From assembly GCA_016745075.1 (NCBI GenBank), contig JADGDD010000002.1, positions 66,034-130,033 of the forward strand: DNA of 64,000 bases, in the 5' to 3' direction. This document shows positions 36,201-43,418 of this stretch, piece by piece (the first letter of the stretch is position 1; each line of letters starts with the position of its first letter). Source of the stretch: Planctomycetota bacterium. Lineage in GTDB: Bacteria > Planctomycetota > UBA11346. The notes beneath the pieces were generated by a model. It saw nothing but the letters and a program-made list of their open reading frames with translations, was not told the origin of the DNA and searched no databases. The translations under genes were made by a program, and so were the position numbers.

Positions 36201-36830
36201 TTCATGACAACAGGAACACCAACGCTAAAGAGCGTTTCTTTTGTAACTGCAGAAGTAACTGTAACTCTTAATGAGGCTGGTGCATTATACTGGCTGGCGG
36301 TGAAACAAGGAGCTGAGGCTCCAACAGCAGGAGAAGTTAAAAATAAAGGTATTACAAATAAAGTAGTACTGAGTGAAAATGTGGAAAGTACATTTTCATT
36401 GACAGATTTAGATTTGGGTACTCAGTACAACATTTATTGTATCGCAGAAGATGATGAGGCTACACCTAATATCCAGAGTGAAGTGACTAATTTTTCGGTT
36501 ACGACGAAAAAAGGTTCTGAGCTTGTCGTTAGTGAGGTGGATGATGTTATCAATACTGGTGAAGGATGGAATACAGATTTTATTGTACATGGTGATGCGA
36601 CGATAACAGATATAATATTGAGTGGACAGCCATCAGGTTTGGTCGGAAGTCAAGGCCCTCAAACAGTTATTTTGACTCAAGAGGGTATTGATATGACAGA
36701 TCGCGGGAAGCACTTTCGAATTATTATAACAATATCAATGACTTTGGCAGGGAAAAATATAGAAATACTCCATCCAGTATATATTTATATGGCTACGGAT
36801 GCTAATAATATGCTTAAAGGAAACGGTTAA
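33294..36830 (+). CDS. Large exported repeat protein (about nine Ig/FN3-like modules)
   Basis: A 1178-residue protein with signal peptide MRYLCIFLILCSSLSLFA. It consists of about nine modules of 110-118 residues in two flavours. Type A reads FLSGP...FTvSasLnEdG.vYYmVVGdgD.aPs...PslYlGGT.Y...YdVYilAEDdetiPNVQ; type B reads TSVSi.g.vnksg.vYAiAIa.GE.aPs...YDVYLvAED..GNqt. The order is A A B A B A A B A. Modules 2 and 4 are almost identical in DNA. A distinct ~100-residue tail follows. The fold looks like an Ig or fibronectin III sandwich (inference). ATG 33294 follows AGAAGG. The next gene overlaps (TAATG). Probably a cell-surface or secreted structural protein or adhesin. Confidence 0.85.
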   Translation: MRYLCIFLILCSSLSLFAETVDPSFLSGPSVQAITEDSFTISASLDETGAVYYIVVGSTDVDPNVAEVLNPGIYAGGTRYASGNSIVAASTLVSFTVNDTNANPDLDMSTAYKVCVIAVDDEPTPNVQDLVTVKNVTMADLTAPIFLSGPMEHSITTSGFTVSASLNEDGKMYYMVVGDGDVAPSVAVMKTPSLYLGGTQYAAGSLAVGKESLKDIVVSSTNSDPDLEHNTAYDVYILAEDSETIPNVQSSVKRVDVKTLDVAPVFSTSPLDAQVSTSTSVSVRGVVNKSLTVYALAIGSGETAPSANQIRTSPISYSGATVHSSSSLSVSGSVSFTLKLNGLSESVTYDVYLIAEDSLGNQTVVMPVIGIKTIDQTAPVFLSGPTEHSITASSFTVSVSLNEDGRVYYMVVGDGDTAPSVAVMKTPSLYLGGTQYAAGSLVVGKESLKDIVVSFTNSDPDLEHNTVYDVYIFAEDEAEIPNVQSSITFLDIKTDLAPSFSATPTDARESTTTSVSIKGKMNKSGRVYAIAIAAGETSPTAEQVKAGKNYESIMVYPFVPTSKAVVESEEFTITIGDLSGGTKYDIYLVAEDLTGNKTSLSKVDGVYTVDASLPTFTDGPMAKEIKEDGFTLSMTLDKDGTVYYIIVGNGDAKPTLEVLKNPSAYTSGTIYKQGTSGALASQELTFLVSGLSSSTDYDVYCMALDSASTPKDSVQVVQVDVTTSPKLEDTVAPQFISGPVIQNEKEAGFTLSVALNETGKVYYMVVGKDDLAPSVTIMKNPDLYLGGTKYVANNTDIMPNEVKNIDILSLDPLLKSNTEYALYVLAEDDETIANVQGAVTKVSLYIDTAPSFTNQLSNKSTLTTVSISVQVDEDVGLYAVAIADTESNAPSAAQVKEGIDYSGTGGATVTVYPATAMTVAADVLVSFTIEGLTKDTAYNVYILAEDGGGKQTLSTAVAVSTIADATAPEFMTTGTPTLKSVSFVTAEVTVTLNEAGALYWLAVKQGAEAPTAGEVKNKGITNKVVLSENVESTFSLTDLDLGTQYNIYCIAEDDEATPNIQSEVTNFSVTTKKGSELVVSEVDDVINTGEGWNTDFIVHGDATITDIILSGQPSGLVGSQGPQTVILTQEGIDMTDRGKHFRIIITISMTLAGKNIEILHPVYIYMATDANNMLKGNG
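33717..34765 (+). repeat. Internal 705-bp-period repeat in the surface protein gene
   Basis: The segments 33717-34060 and 34422-34765 are near-identical, offset by exactly 705 bases (235 codons). One period spans an A plus a B module, so the duplication kept frame and module order. Confidence 0.9.
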
Positions 36831-37645
36831 TGAAAAATATTATATTGGTATTGGTTTCCTACTTACTTGTGTCTTGTGCTGTTGGTGACCCAGATGAATA
36901 CGTTTCTATTACATCACCGGAAGGTTTTGATGGGCCAGTTGGGAGAATTGTATCTTTTAATATTGATGAGGGAAAGCTCACTAATAATCGATCTACACCA
37001 TCAGCCTACGATAAGGAGCGTATTGAATTCGCATCTATTTCAGGTGGCACTATTGGGTTAAGTGCTTCGGATGCAGTAACGAGTATGGGCATTGATGATG
37101 CGAGCTTAGTGAAAACAGCGGTAGACGGTTTTTATTTATCTACTCAGGAATTGTCTCAAGAACAATGGAATGTGTTGATTAAAGAAGCCGGAGTTGGGAC
37201 AGCTATAGCTATTACAAAAGATGAGGAAAAATTGCCAGTAGCTGGAATAAGTAAAGATGAAATAGAGGTGGTGTTGAGTGCTTGGAACGCCACTCATCAT
37301 TTTCAGTTACGGTTGCCTAGCAATAATGAATGGGAATATGCTTGCAGGATAGGAGGGACGGAAACAGATACTCAGTATGCATGGGGAGAACAAGCTGCTG
37401 ACAGTGGTGATTACGCACAGGTGGAAACAACTGGCCCACGTAATGTTAATTCTGGAACAAGGGATGATAATAATTTGATGAATATGCATGGCAATGTTTG
37501 GGAATGGACTAGTAACAGTGATTTACGTGGCGGGTCATGGAATGATAATGTGATTAGTTCTTCGAGTGGTAATCGTTTAACTATGAGAACGGATGTGTCA
37601 TATGTATTAGCAGGAGTTCGCCTAGTGATTGAGGTCGCTCAATGA
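36830..37645 (+). CDS. Lipoprotein with FGE/SUMF1-type (C-type lectin fold) domain
   Basis: The lipobox LLVSC puts a lipidated Cys at residue 16. From about residue 80 the sequence matches the formylglycine-generating-enzyme (SUMF1) domain: GFYLSTQELSQEQWNVLI, FQLRLPSNNEWEYACRIGG, YAWGE, NMHGNVWEWTSN, LRGGSWNDN and VLAGVRLV. The paired active-site cysteines of true formylglycine-generating enzymes are absent near the C-terminus, so it is probably a binding or structural version, as in GldJ/GldK lipoproteins. It is coupled by overlapping start and stop codons to both neighbours, suggesting a shared surface assembly. Function is inferred only. Confidence 0.82.
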   Translation: MKNIILVLVSYLLVSCAVGDPDEYVSITSPEGFDGPVGRIVSFNIDEGKLTNNRSTPSAYDKERIEFASISGGTIGLSASDAVTSMGIDDASLVKTAVDGFYLSTQELSQEQWNVLIKEAGVGTAIAITKDEEKLPVAGISKDEIEVVLSAWNATHHFQLRLPSNNEWEYACRIGGTETDTQYAWGEQAADSGDYAQVETTGPRNVNSGTRDDNNLMNMHGNVWEWTSNSDLRGGSWNDNVISSSSGNRLTMRTDVSYVLAGVRLVIEVAQ

Positions 37646-38316
37646 AAAGTATAATTTTACTCTGTGTGATTACTGGATCATTATTAGCAGCAAGTGATGA
37701 TGGGAAATTATTGGTACATAATTGGTCGACTTCATCAGACACTCGGTTTTCTATTGGTTTGGCAGCACCATTGTCAAGAATAGAAGTGAAGGGAATACAA
37801 AGGACTGCATTGTTGGTTCATGATGAATCTTTATCATTGGATCCAGATTACGGTTTACATGTTGGAATGGAACAGGTGCAAACTGCCATGAGCTATTCCC
37901 GTTTGGGCTATCAGTGGGCGTTTGGTTTTGCTAGTGATTCCCATCGTGGTGAGGCGGAGGATGGTCGAGGTATAACATTAGATGCTTTGTCAGTAACAGG
38001 CCGATTTGGTTTAGCTCTACGTTGGGATGAACTTGGTGATGAGAGTAATGGTCTTCTGCAAGTAGAAATAAGTCCAATGGCAGGGATTGGTACAGGAATC
38101 GTATCAGTGGAAGGTTCTGGCAATTCCGATTATGGTTTATATCTTAGTTATGGCTTATTGGTACAAGGTGTTTATCAACCAGTAGATCATTGGCAGATCA
38201 TCGCAAGTTTAGGGTATCAAGGAGGTTTTTCTAGTAATGATTGGTCTCAGGCAGATAGTGGTGAAGAGCAAATTTCTGGTATAACTATTAGGACTGGCTG
38301 TGGCTGGCGCTGGTAA
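37642..38316 (+). CDS. Probable small outer-membrane beta-barrel protein
   Basis: A 224-residue protein with a signal peptide (SIILLCVITGSLLAAS) and alternating beta-strand-like segments such as GLHVGMEQV, LGYQWAFGFA, GRFGLALRWDEL, GLYLSYGLLVQGVYQ and WQIIASLGYQGGF, ending with an aromatic residue (GCGWRW), a usual feature of outer-membrane barrels. No named family is recognised. Overlap with the lipoprotein gene (ATGA) makes a three-gene unit with the large repeat protein. It may anchor or export it, which is inference. Confidence 0.65.
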   Translation: MKSIILLCVITGSLLAASDDGKLLVHNWSTSSDTRFSIGLAAPLSRIEVKGIQRTALLVHDESLSLDPDYGLHVGMEQVQTAMSYSRLGYQWAFGFASDSHRGEAEDGRGITLDALSVTGRFGLALRWDELGDESNGLLQVEISPMAGIGTGIVSVEGSGNSDYGLYLSYGLLVQGVYQPVDHWQIIASLGYQGGFSSNDWSQADSGEEQISGITIRTGCGWRW

Positions 38317-38818
38317 ACATTTTTATAGTACCCGTGCATACTCGTTTGGGCGAGTAGGTATTCAATGGTCTGTGGAAGGCAGTGATGATGCATGGTTGCT
38401 TCATCGTATTTATTTGCCTGTTGCTGAAATTCCAGAATATGCAGAGCATAAAACTCATGTACAGGTAGAATCAGTTTTTGATTGTATGAGCAAACCAATA
38501 CAGGACACAGAGGCATTGTGGATAATGGACCATCTGAGCTGGCACGGCGTCTCCGATTTTCGGCAGCGTGTATTGCGGACATTGTTTGAACAGGTTGGGG
38601 TTGGTGAACAGGTCAGTTACGGTGAATTGGCCGAACTGAGTGGATCAGCAGGAGCAGCGCGAGCGGTTGGGACGACGATGGCCAACAATCCTTTTCCTTT
38701 GCTTATTCCCTGCCATCGGGTGCGAGCTGCAAATGGGCCAGGTGGCTTTGCGGGTAATTGTGACGGTGGGGCAGCTTTAAAGCAGGTCTTGCTTGCGTTG
38801 GAAATTGGATCTAGTTAG
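38300..38818 (+). CDS. ogt: Methylated-DNA-protein cysteine methyltransferase
   Basis: Suicidal DNA-repair protein that removes O6-alkyl groups from guanine. The active site is LLIPCHRVRAANGPGGFAG, with the acceptor Cys in PCHR, preceded by VSYGELAELSG and AARAVGTTMANNPFPL, the helix-turn-helix and arginine finger. The frame opens with GTG 38300, overlapping the barrel gene by 17 bases in another frame. It lacks the Ada regulatory domain, hence an Ogt/AGT type. Confidence 0.92.
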   Translation: MAGAGKHFYSTRAYSFGRVGIQWSVEGSDDAWLLHRIYLPVAEIPEYAEHKTHVQVESVFDCMSKPIQDTEALWIMDHLSWHGVSDFRQRVLRTLFEQVGVGEQVSYGELAELSGSAGAARAVGTTMANNPFPLLIPCHRVRAANGPGGFAGNCDGGAALKQVLLALEIGSS

Positions 38819-38843
38819 TAAGGTTTTGTTTTAGATAAAAACG

Positions 38844-38881
38844 AAAAAAGCCCTTTGCATCTTTTGCAAAGGGCTTTTTTT
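38844..38881. terminator. Bidirectional terminator
   Basis: AAAAAAGCCCTTTGC (38844-38858) and GCAAAGGGCTTTTTTT (38866-38881) form a strong hairpin with A and T runs on either side, serving ogt on the plus strand and the coiled-coil/BRCT-like gene on the minus strand. Confidence 0.93.
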
Positions 38882-38902
38882 GAATTTCATTTGAAGTTGT
38901 TT

Positions 38903-40114
38903 CTAGTCTACTTGAGCGGTAGAGAATGTTGTTTGAACAAAGTCGAGGAGATAATCTTCGGTCATGGCTATGACGTGGAATTCACGGGCTTGGTTGAGAT
39001 GTAAATCGGCATCTTTACCTGCAATAATAAAGTCATCGTTTGGACCAACGCTGTCTTGTGGACCAAGGACTTTGCGGACGATACCACCTGTTTGGCGAAT
39101 AAAGTTAGCTATGTCTTCTGCGTTGTAGCGTTGGAATTCACCAGCTAGTACAAAGGTACGTGGTTTGTTTGGGCTAAAGACAGGGTTGCCAATTTTGTCG
39201 CCATTGGTGATTGGGCGGCGTGATGATTGGCTTTCACGGAGTATGCGGCAAGAAGAGGTGCGTGGGCCAACTTCAATAACTTCGGCGAAGCCTTTGGTGA
39301 CATGCATGCCTTTTTCAATATTAAATATTTCAAAACGAAGGCCAGCAACGCAGCTATGTTCAGAGCCAAGGTTGATGACCGCATAATCACCAGCCTCTGC
39401 GGCTTCAAGCAATTCTCCATCTTCTTGAACTTCTGTAAGCCATGTTAATTCAAGCTCAAGCAATTCACGGATGTCAGTCTCAAGACCAAGTTTTTCACTT
39501 TTTAGGCGTGCTTCTCTGTCGTTATGGGCACGGGTCATTTTATTGTCGGCATCATCAAGTTCGTCTTTTTCTTCGTTCAGGCGATCTTGTGTGGTATTAA
39601 ACGCATCTTCTTCGTCATTGATTTTATTAAGAATATCATCGGTGCTATCGCGCATGCTTGCAATGATGTTGTTCATTTCTTCAAATGCGATGCGCTCTGC
39701 TTTATTTTCTCCTTTATCCCACACAGCAAGAGAGCGTTCTTGATAGGCAACGAGAAGATTGGTGAATGCGAGCCACAGCTGGTTAGATTTTTCATCGCCA
39801 ATAACATTGCCGTCTACCACTTGAATATTGTATGCAGACAGAGCAGAGGCTCTTTCTAAATAGACATCTTCAAGGTCGTCTCTATGTTGTTTCAGTGCGT
39901 CTATTTTTTCTTGTATTTCTTTCATTTCTTGGTCGAGATTTTTCATGGAATCTGAAGGTTTAATGGGACCTTCAGGGTTACCAATTTTTACGACTTCAAT
40001 GTCTTTGTAGCTTTCCCAGGCAAAGAAAGATAACAGGGTTGTAATAATAACGAGCATAATGAGAAGAATAAGAGAGTTTGTATTTCCTGCTCGGATGTCT
40101 GAATGCTTTTTCAT
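38903..40114 (-). CDS. Membrane-anchored coiled-coil protein with C-terminal BRCT-like domain
   Basis: A 403-residue protein. A basic N-terminal tail precedes one membrane helix (about 14-32); a long acidic coiled-coil follows (about 55-235), then a beta-rich segment (about 240-315, with FEIFNIEKGMHVTKGFAEVIEV and GDKIGNPVF), and a C-terminal BRCT-like module (about 319-395: RTFVLAGEFQRYNAEDIANF, QTGGIVRKV, DFIIAGKDAD, VIAMTEDYLLDFV). Its paralogue lies just upstream with the same domain order. Positive charges before the helix suggest the bulk is outside the cytoplasm, unusual for a BRCT fold. Function is unknown; the BRCT call rests on pattern. Confidence 0.75.
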   Translation of the reverse strand: MKKHSDIRAGNTNSLILLIMLVIITTLLSFFAWESYKDIEVVKIGNPEGPIKPSDSMKNLDQEMKEIQEKIDALKQHRDDLEDVYLERASALSAYNIQVVDGNVIGDEKSNQLWLAFTNLLVAYQERSLAVWDKGENKAERIAFEEMNNIIASMRDSTDDILNKINDEEDAFNTTQDRLNEEKDELDDADNKMTRAHNDREARLKSEKLGLETDIRELLELELTWLTEVQEDGELLEAAEAGDYAVINLGSEHSCVAGLRFEIFNIEKGMHVTKGFAEVIEVGPRTSSCRILRESQSSRRPITNGDKIGNPVFSPNKPRTFVLAGEFQRYNAEDIANFIRQTGGIVRKVLGPQDSVGPNDDFIIAGKDADLHLNQAREFHVIAMTEDYLLDFVQTTFSTAQVD

Positions 40115-40166
40115 GTTAGTGGTCTTCCAAGTGGCTTGTCATGAGTGCTTGTTATTGAAGAGTCTT

Positions 40167-41276
40167 TTACAGGCGTTTTTGATCTGTGGGTTCAAGAATA
40201 AATTCAAGTAGTTTCCGCTCGCTGAGAATAATGACACCGTAGTTATTAGCTTGGTTGAGGTATTCATCTGCATTTTCGCCAGCAACGAGATAATGGGTTC
40301 CAGTAGTGATTTCTTTCTCAATGCTACCGCCAGCATCTTTGATAAAACGGATAAGCTCTGGATGGCTATAATTAGCAAAGTGACCTTTTATTACAAAGGT
40401 TTTGATTTCTTTGGGGTCATAAATTGGATTATGGAGATGGTCACCAACAACAACAGGGTCGTTTTTGTATGTTTCAGATAAGATGCGTGCGTGAGAAATG
40501 CGTGTGTCTACGCGAACGACTTCAATTTCACCTTTGCGAACTTTTTTACCAGCACGGCGATTAAAGATAGTGAATTTTGTGCCTGGTCGTAGATTGTCTC
40601 TCCATCCAATGTTGAGAACAACATAGCCGTCATCAGCGCGTGCAGCAGTAATGCGGCCATCGCTTAACATTTCACGTTCATTTACATTCTTGCGGTTAAT
40701 TAATTCCTGAACACGTTTGTTGAGTCGAGTATTGTCTCGCTCCAACGAGAGTTCGGCTGCAAGAAAGTTTTCTTGTTTCTTTTCAATAGCATAGGCCATT
40801 TTTTGAACTTTGAGTCGTTCTTCGCTAAGTGTTTGATCATAACTTGCAGCATTTAAATGCCAGCGGGTCTCTTCTTTAGCGAGATCATTACGTGCTTGGA
40901 TGGCATCTTCAAATAATTTTGTGCGTTTATCTCGAATCTGGGCGATGCGGTCTTTAATGTTGGTAACGTGGATTTTCGATTGGTTTGCCAACTCGGTAAT
41001 ACCATTATTGAGGTCTGGGATTTTATCATTCTCAATATCTTTAATATAGGCATTGATTGTTGGAATTGTTTTTTGAAGAATGAGAATCTCTGAATCAAGG
41101 ATTGGAATTTGGCCGCGAAGTTCGGTTCGTAGTAAACGTTTTCTATGCCACTCTTCCTTAATTGTTGTAGATTCTTGATAATAATAGAGCCAGTAGCCGA
41201 AGGCTGCTATGCCACCGAAGACGAAAAGTGCTATAAGAGTACCCATCCAAGCGGGGGTACGTTGATAAGTGGCCAT
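40167..41276 (-). CDS. Paralogous membrane-anchored coiled-coil protein with C-terminal BRCT-like domain
   Basis: A 369-residue protein with one membrane helix (about 12-33), a long coiled-coil (about 36-200), a beta-rich segment (about 205-288, with VVLNIGWRDNLRPGTKFTIF and GDHLHNPIYDP), and a BRCT-like C-terminus (about 291-361). The latter resembles the BRCT of NAD-dependent DNA ligase: KTFVIKGHF, DAGGSIEKEITTGTHYLVAGE, LNQANNYGVIILSERKLLEF. ATG 41276 was chosen because GGAG lies upstream; the frame extends to 41303. It forms a two-gene minus-strand unit with its paralogue 52 bases downstream. Role unknown. Confidence 0.78.
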   Translation of the reverse strand: MATYQRTPAWMGTLIALFVFGGIAAFGYWLYYYQESTTIKEEWHRKRLLRTELRGQIPILDSEILILQKTIPTINAYIKDIENDKIPDLNNGITELANQSKIHVTNIKDRIAQIRDKRTKLFEDAIQARNDLAKEETRWHLNAASYDQTLSEERLKVQKMAYAIEKKQENFLAAELSLERDNTRLNKRVQELINRKNVNEREMLSDGRITAARADDGYVVLNIGWRDNLRPGTKFTIFNRRAGKKVRKGEIEVVRVDTRISHARILSETYKNDPVVVGDHLHNPIYDPKEIKTFVIKGHFANYSHPELIRFIKDAGGSIEKEITTGTHYLVAGENADEYLNQANNYGVIILSERKLLEFILEPTDQKRL

Positions 41277-41469
41277 CAGAAAATTCTCCACAAAAAACGG
41301 CAAAATCGAGGTATTCGCGACGCAAATACTAGGTTGTTAGTGTCGCTCAAACAAAGGGAAGGGGGTGGCACAGGCATTTTGTGTGTGAGTAGCCGAGTGT
41401 GTGGGTGCAAGTTGTTTTCTCTTGGATGATGGGGTTGCTGAGAGGGCAGATGACTATGCGTAAACTTTA

Positions 41470-41517
41470 TTGATCAATTATTGACCTTATGTCATTAATG
41501 AATATTAATAATTGATC
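41470..41517. promoter_or_regulatory. Inverted repeat upstream of the amt promoter
   Basis: GATCAATTATT (41472-41482) and AATAATTGATC (41507-41517) are perfect 11-base inverted arms separated by 24 bases. The left arm also overlaps the palindrome TTGATCAA (41470-41477). It sits 14 bases upstream of the -35 hexamer and may be a regulator-binding site. Confidence 0.5.
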
Positions 41518-41530
41518 TAATGAATAATTA

Positions 41531-41558
41531 TTGAACTGACTTCTCTAGGCGTTAAAAT
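41531..41558 (+). promoter_or_regulatory. Candidate sigma-70-type promoter of amt
   Basis: TTGAAC (41531-41536), 16 bases, TAAAAT (41553-41558). It predicts a leader of about 100 bases before ATG 41666. Confidence 0.6.
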
Positions 41559-41665
41559 GTAAGTGTTTATCTTAAAAGAGTTTATGGATTTCTATTTTTG
41601 GGAACGATGGGTGCTCCAAGGCTTTACAACCTTTCAATCCACCACTCTTTATAAAAGGGGAAACC

Positions 41666-43192
41666 ATGAAGAGTTTATTTGTTACACTTTTGACAGTAGC
41701 GGCACTAATGCTTGCGCTGCCTACCGAAAGCTGGTCGGAAGAAACGACAGCTCCAGTAGAAACCACCGTTGTAGAAGCATCTACACAAGAAGAGGAAGTT
41801 GCGCCAACGCTCGCTCAGACTCTAAGTGATCTTGGCTTAGAGCTCAGTGAGGAAGAAGCGGCAGGAGTGGCTGCTTATGATTCTTCTGGCAGCTACGATT
41901 GGACAGAAGCCGATCTCGGTAAAGGGATCATCGGAAAGATTTCAGAAAAGGTGGATAACACTCGATTTATTACTGACAACCTTTGGTTGATGATTTGTGC
42001 CGCGCTTGTCTTCATCATGCATCTTGGTTTTGCAACTCTTGAATCTGGACTTATTCGGTCAAAAAACACAACTAATGTCTTGTTTAAGAATGTTATGATT
42101 GTGTGTATTGGCCTGCTTACATACACATTTATTGGATTTAATTTCATGTATCCGTGTGGCAACTGGGCTATTGATGGCGTGTTCGCCAACATTGTCCCCG
42201 GAATAGGCATTGGGGACTTTTTAAATGATCCAGCTATCTACCTTGCCAATATGACGGATAGTTATGCTGGTTATACATGGTGGACCGACTTCTTGTTCCA
42301 AGGCATGTTTGCAGCAACTGCGGCTACTATTGTATCTGGATGTGTTGCTGAACGAATCAAGCTTGGGCCATTCCTCCTCTTTGCTACCATCTACGTTGGT
42401 TTTTTGTATCCATTGGTTGGTTCATGGAAATGGGGCGCAGGCTGGTTAGACGGAATGGGTTTTGTTGATTTTGCTGGTTCTACACTTGTTCATAGTGTGG
42501 GTGGCTGGGGTGGCTTGGCTGCGATCTTAGTGCTTGGACCACGTCTTGGTAAATTTGCTAAAGATGGCGGTGTACGTCCCGTTCTTGGTCATAACCTTCC
42601 ACTTGCCACTATCGGTGTATTCTTGTTATGGCTTGGCTGGTTCGGTTTCAACGGTGGTTCTGTCCTGAATGCTTCTCCTGCTACTGTGAGCTATGTGCTT
42701 GTAACAACATCACTTGCTGCTGCTGCTGGTGGGTTTGCCGCTGCGATGGTGAGCTGGGTCATGACTAAGAAACCAGATTTAACAATGGCTTTGAACGGTG
42801 TGCTTGCTGGACTTGTTTCTATAACTGCTGGAGCTGACATTTTAAGCCTTCCATGGGCACTCTTTGCCGGTTTAAGCGGTGGTGTTATTGTATACTTTGC
42901 TGTAATCTTCTTTGATAAGATAAAAATTGATGACCCAGTTGGTGCGCTCTCTGTACACCTTGTTTGTGGTATCTGGGGTACCTTACTCTGTGTTGCTGGT
43001 GGTGCTGACCTTATGGTTCAAATCACTGGCATTGTTGCCTACGGTGTAACAAGCTTTGTCTTTGCTCTTGTTCTGGCTCTCGTTATTAAAGCTATCATGG
43101 GATGGCGTGTCAGTGAAGAAGAAGAACGTGAAGGCTTAGATATTGGTGAGCATGGTCAACCAGCATATCACTCATTAGAAGAAATTCGTTAA
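41666..43192 (+). CDS. amt: Ammonium transporter
   Basis: Amt proteins form trimeric ammonium channels in the inner membrane. After a signal peptide (LLTVAALMLALPTESWS) and an acidic ~75-residue periplasmic segment, eleven helices follow from WLMICAALVFIMHLGFATLE. The pore histidines are in STLVHSVGGWGGL and SVHLVCGIWGTLL, and FNGGSVLNAS and GFNFMYP fit the family. The 508-residue length exceeds the usual ~430 because of the N-terminal extension. It is followed by P-II and glutamine synthetase genes, the common nitrogen-assimilation arrangement. ATG 41666 has AAAGGGGAAACC. Confidence 0.95.
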   Translation: MKSLFVTLLTVAALMLALPTESWSEETTAPVETTVVEASTQEEEVAPTLAQTLSDLGLELSEEEAAGVAAYDSSGSYDWTEADLGKGIIGKISEKVDNTRFITDNLWLMICAALVFIMHLGFATLESGLIRSKNTTNVLFKNVMIVCIGLLTYTFIGFNFMYPCGNWAIDGVFANIVPGIGIGDFLNDPAIYLANMTDSYAGYTWWTDFLFQGMFAATAATIVSGCVAERIKLGPFLLFATIYVGFLYPLVGSWKWGAGWLDGMGFVDFAGSTLVHSVGGWGGLAAILVLGPRLGKFAKDGGVRPVLGHNLPLATIGVFLLWLGWFGFNGGSVLNASPATVSYVLVTTSLAAAAGGFAAAMVSWVMTKKPDLTMALNGVLAGLVSITAGADILSLPWALFAGLSGGVIVYFAVIFFDKIKIDDPVGALSVHLVCGIWGTLLCVAGGADLMVQITGIVAYGVTSFVFALVLALVIKAIMGWRVSEEEEREGLDIGEHGQPAYHSLEEIR

Positions 43193-43204
43193 GATTTGGT
43201 AGAC

Positions 43205-43243
43205 CCCGAGGGGGTGAAAGAGTGTGGTGGCTTTCCCCTCGGG
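43205..43243 (+). terminator. Hairpin downstream of amt
   Basis: CCCGAGGGG (43205-43213) pairs with CCCCTCGGG (43235-43243) around a 21-nt loop. Only a short T run (CGTTTG) follows, so termination may be partial and some read-through into the P-II gene is likely. Confidence 0.5.
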
Positions 43244-43322
43244 CGTTTGCCTCCTTCCACCGCAAAAAAGCAAACTGCTCAAAAATTGATTCTAGCCTTG
43301 AGCGGACAATCTGTTAAACCTT

Positions 43323-43347
43323 CCCCTCTTCCTAAACGACGGAGGGG
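43323..43347 (+). other. Second GC-rich hairpin in the amt-P-II gap
   Basis: CCCCTC (43323-43328) pairs with GAGGGG (43342-43347). The same hexamers occur in the hairpin at 43205-43243, so the arms could exchange partners. The 226-base gap holds no gene. Confidence 0.4.
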
Positions 43348-43418
43348 CCTCCAGCGCGGGTCTATTTGAAAGATCATACCTAAGTGCTGTTAGGAACACC
43401 ATATAAAGGAATTTAATC

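Larger units (their letters stand above)
41277..41665. other. 389-bp intergenic region upstream of amt
   Basis: No gene is supported here. The left half would hold the promoter of the minus-strand pair. The right half is AT-rich with an inverted repeat, a sigma-70-type promoter and a leader of about 100 bases before amt. Confidence 0.7.

Noticed and set aside
37400..37645. Variable region of a diversity-generating retroelement in the FGE-type lipoprotein
   Set aside because: The C-type-lectin-like fold fits, but no reverse transcriptase, template repeat or adenine-rich variable repeat was seen in the window.
41366..41381. Sigma-54-like TGGCAC upstream of amt
   Set aside because: The -12 element (TTGC at the right distance) is missing; the sequence reads TTTTG, and a sigma-70-type promoter lies closer to the gene.
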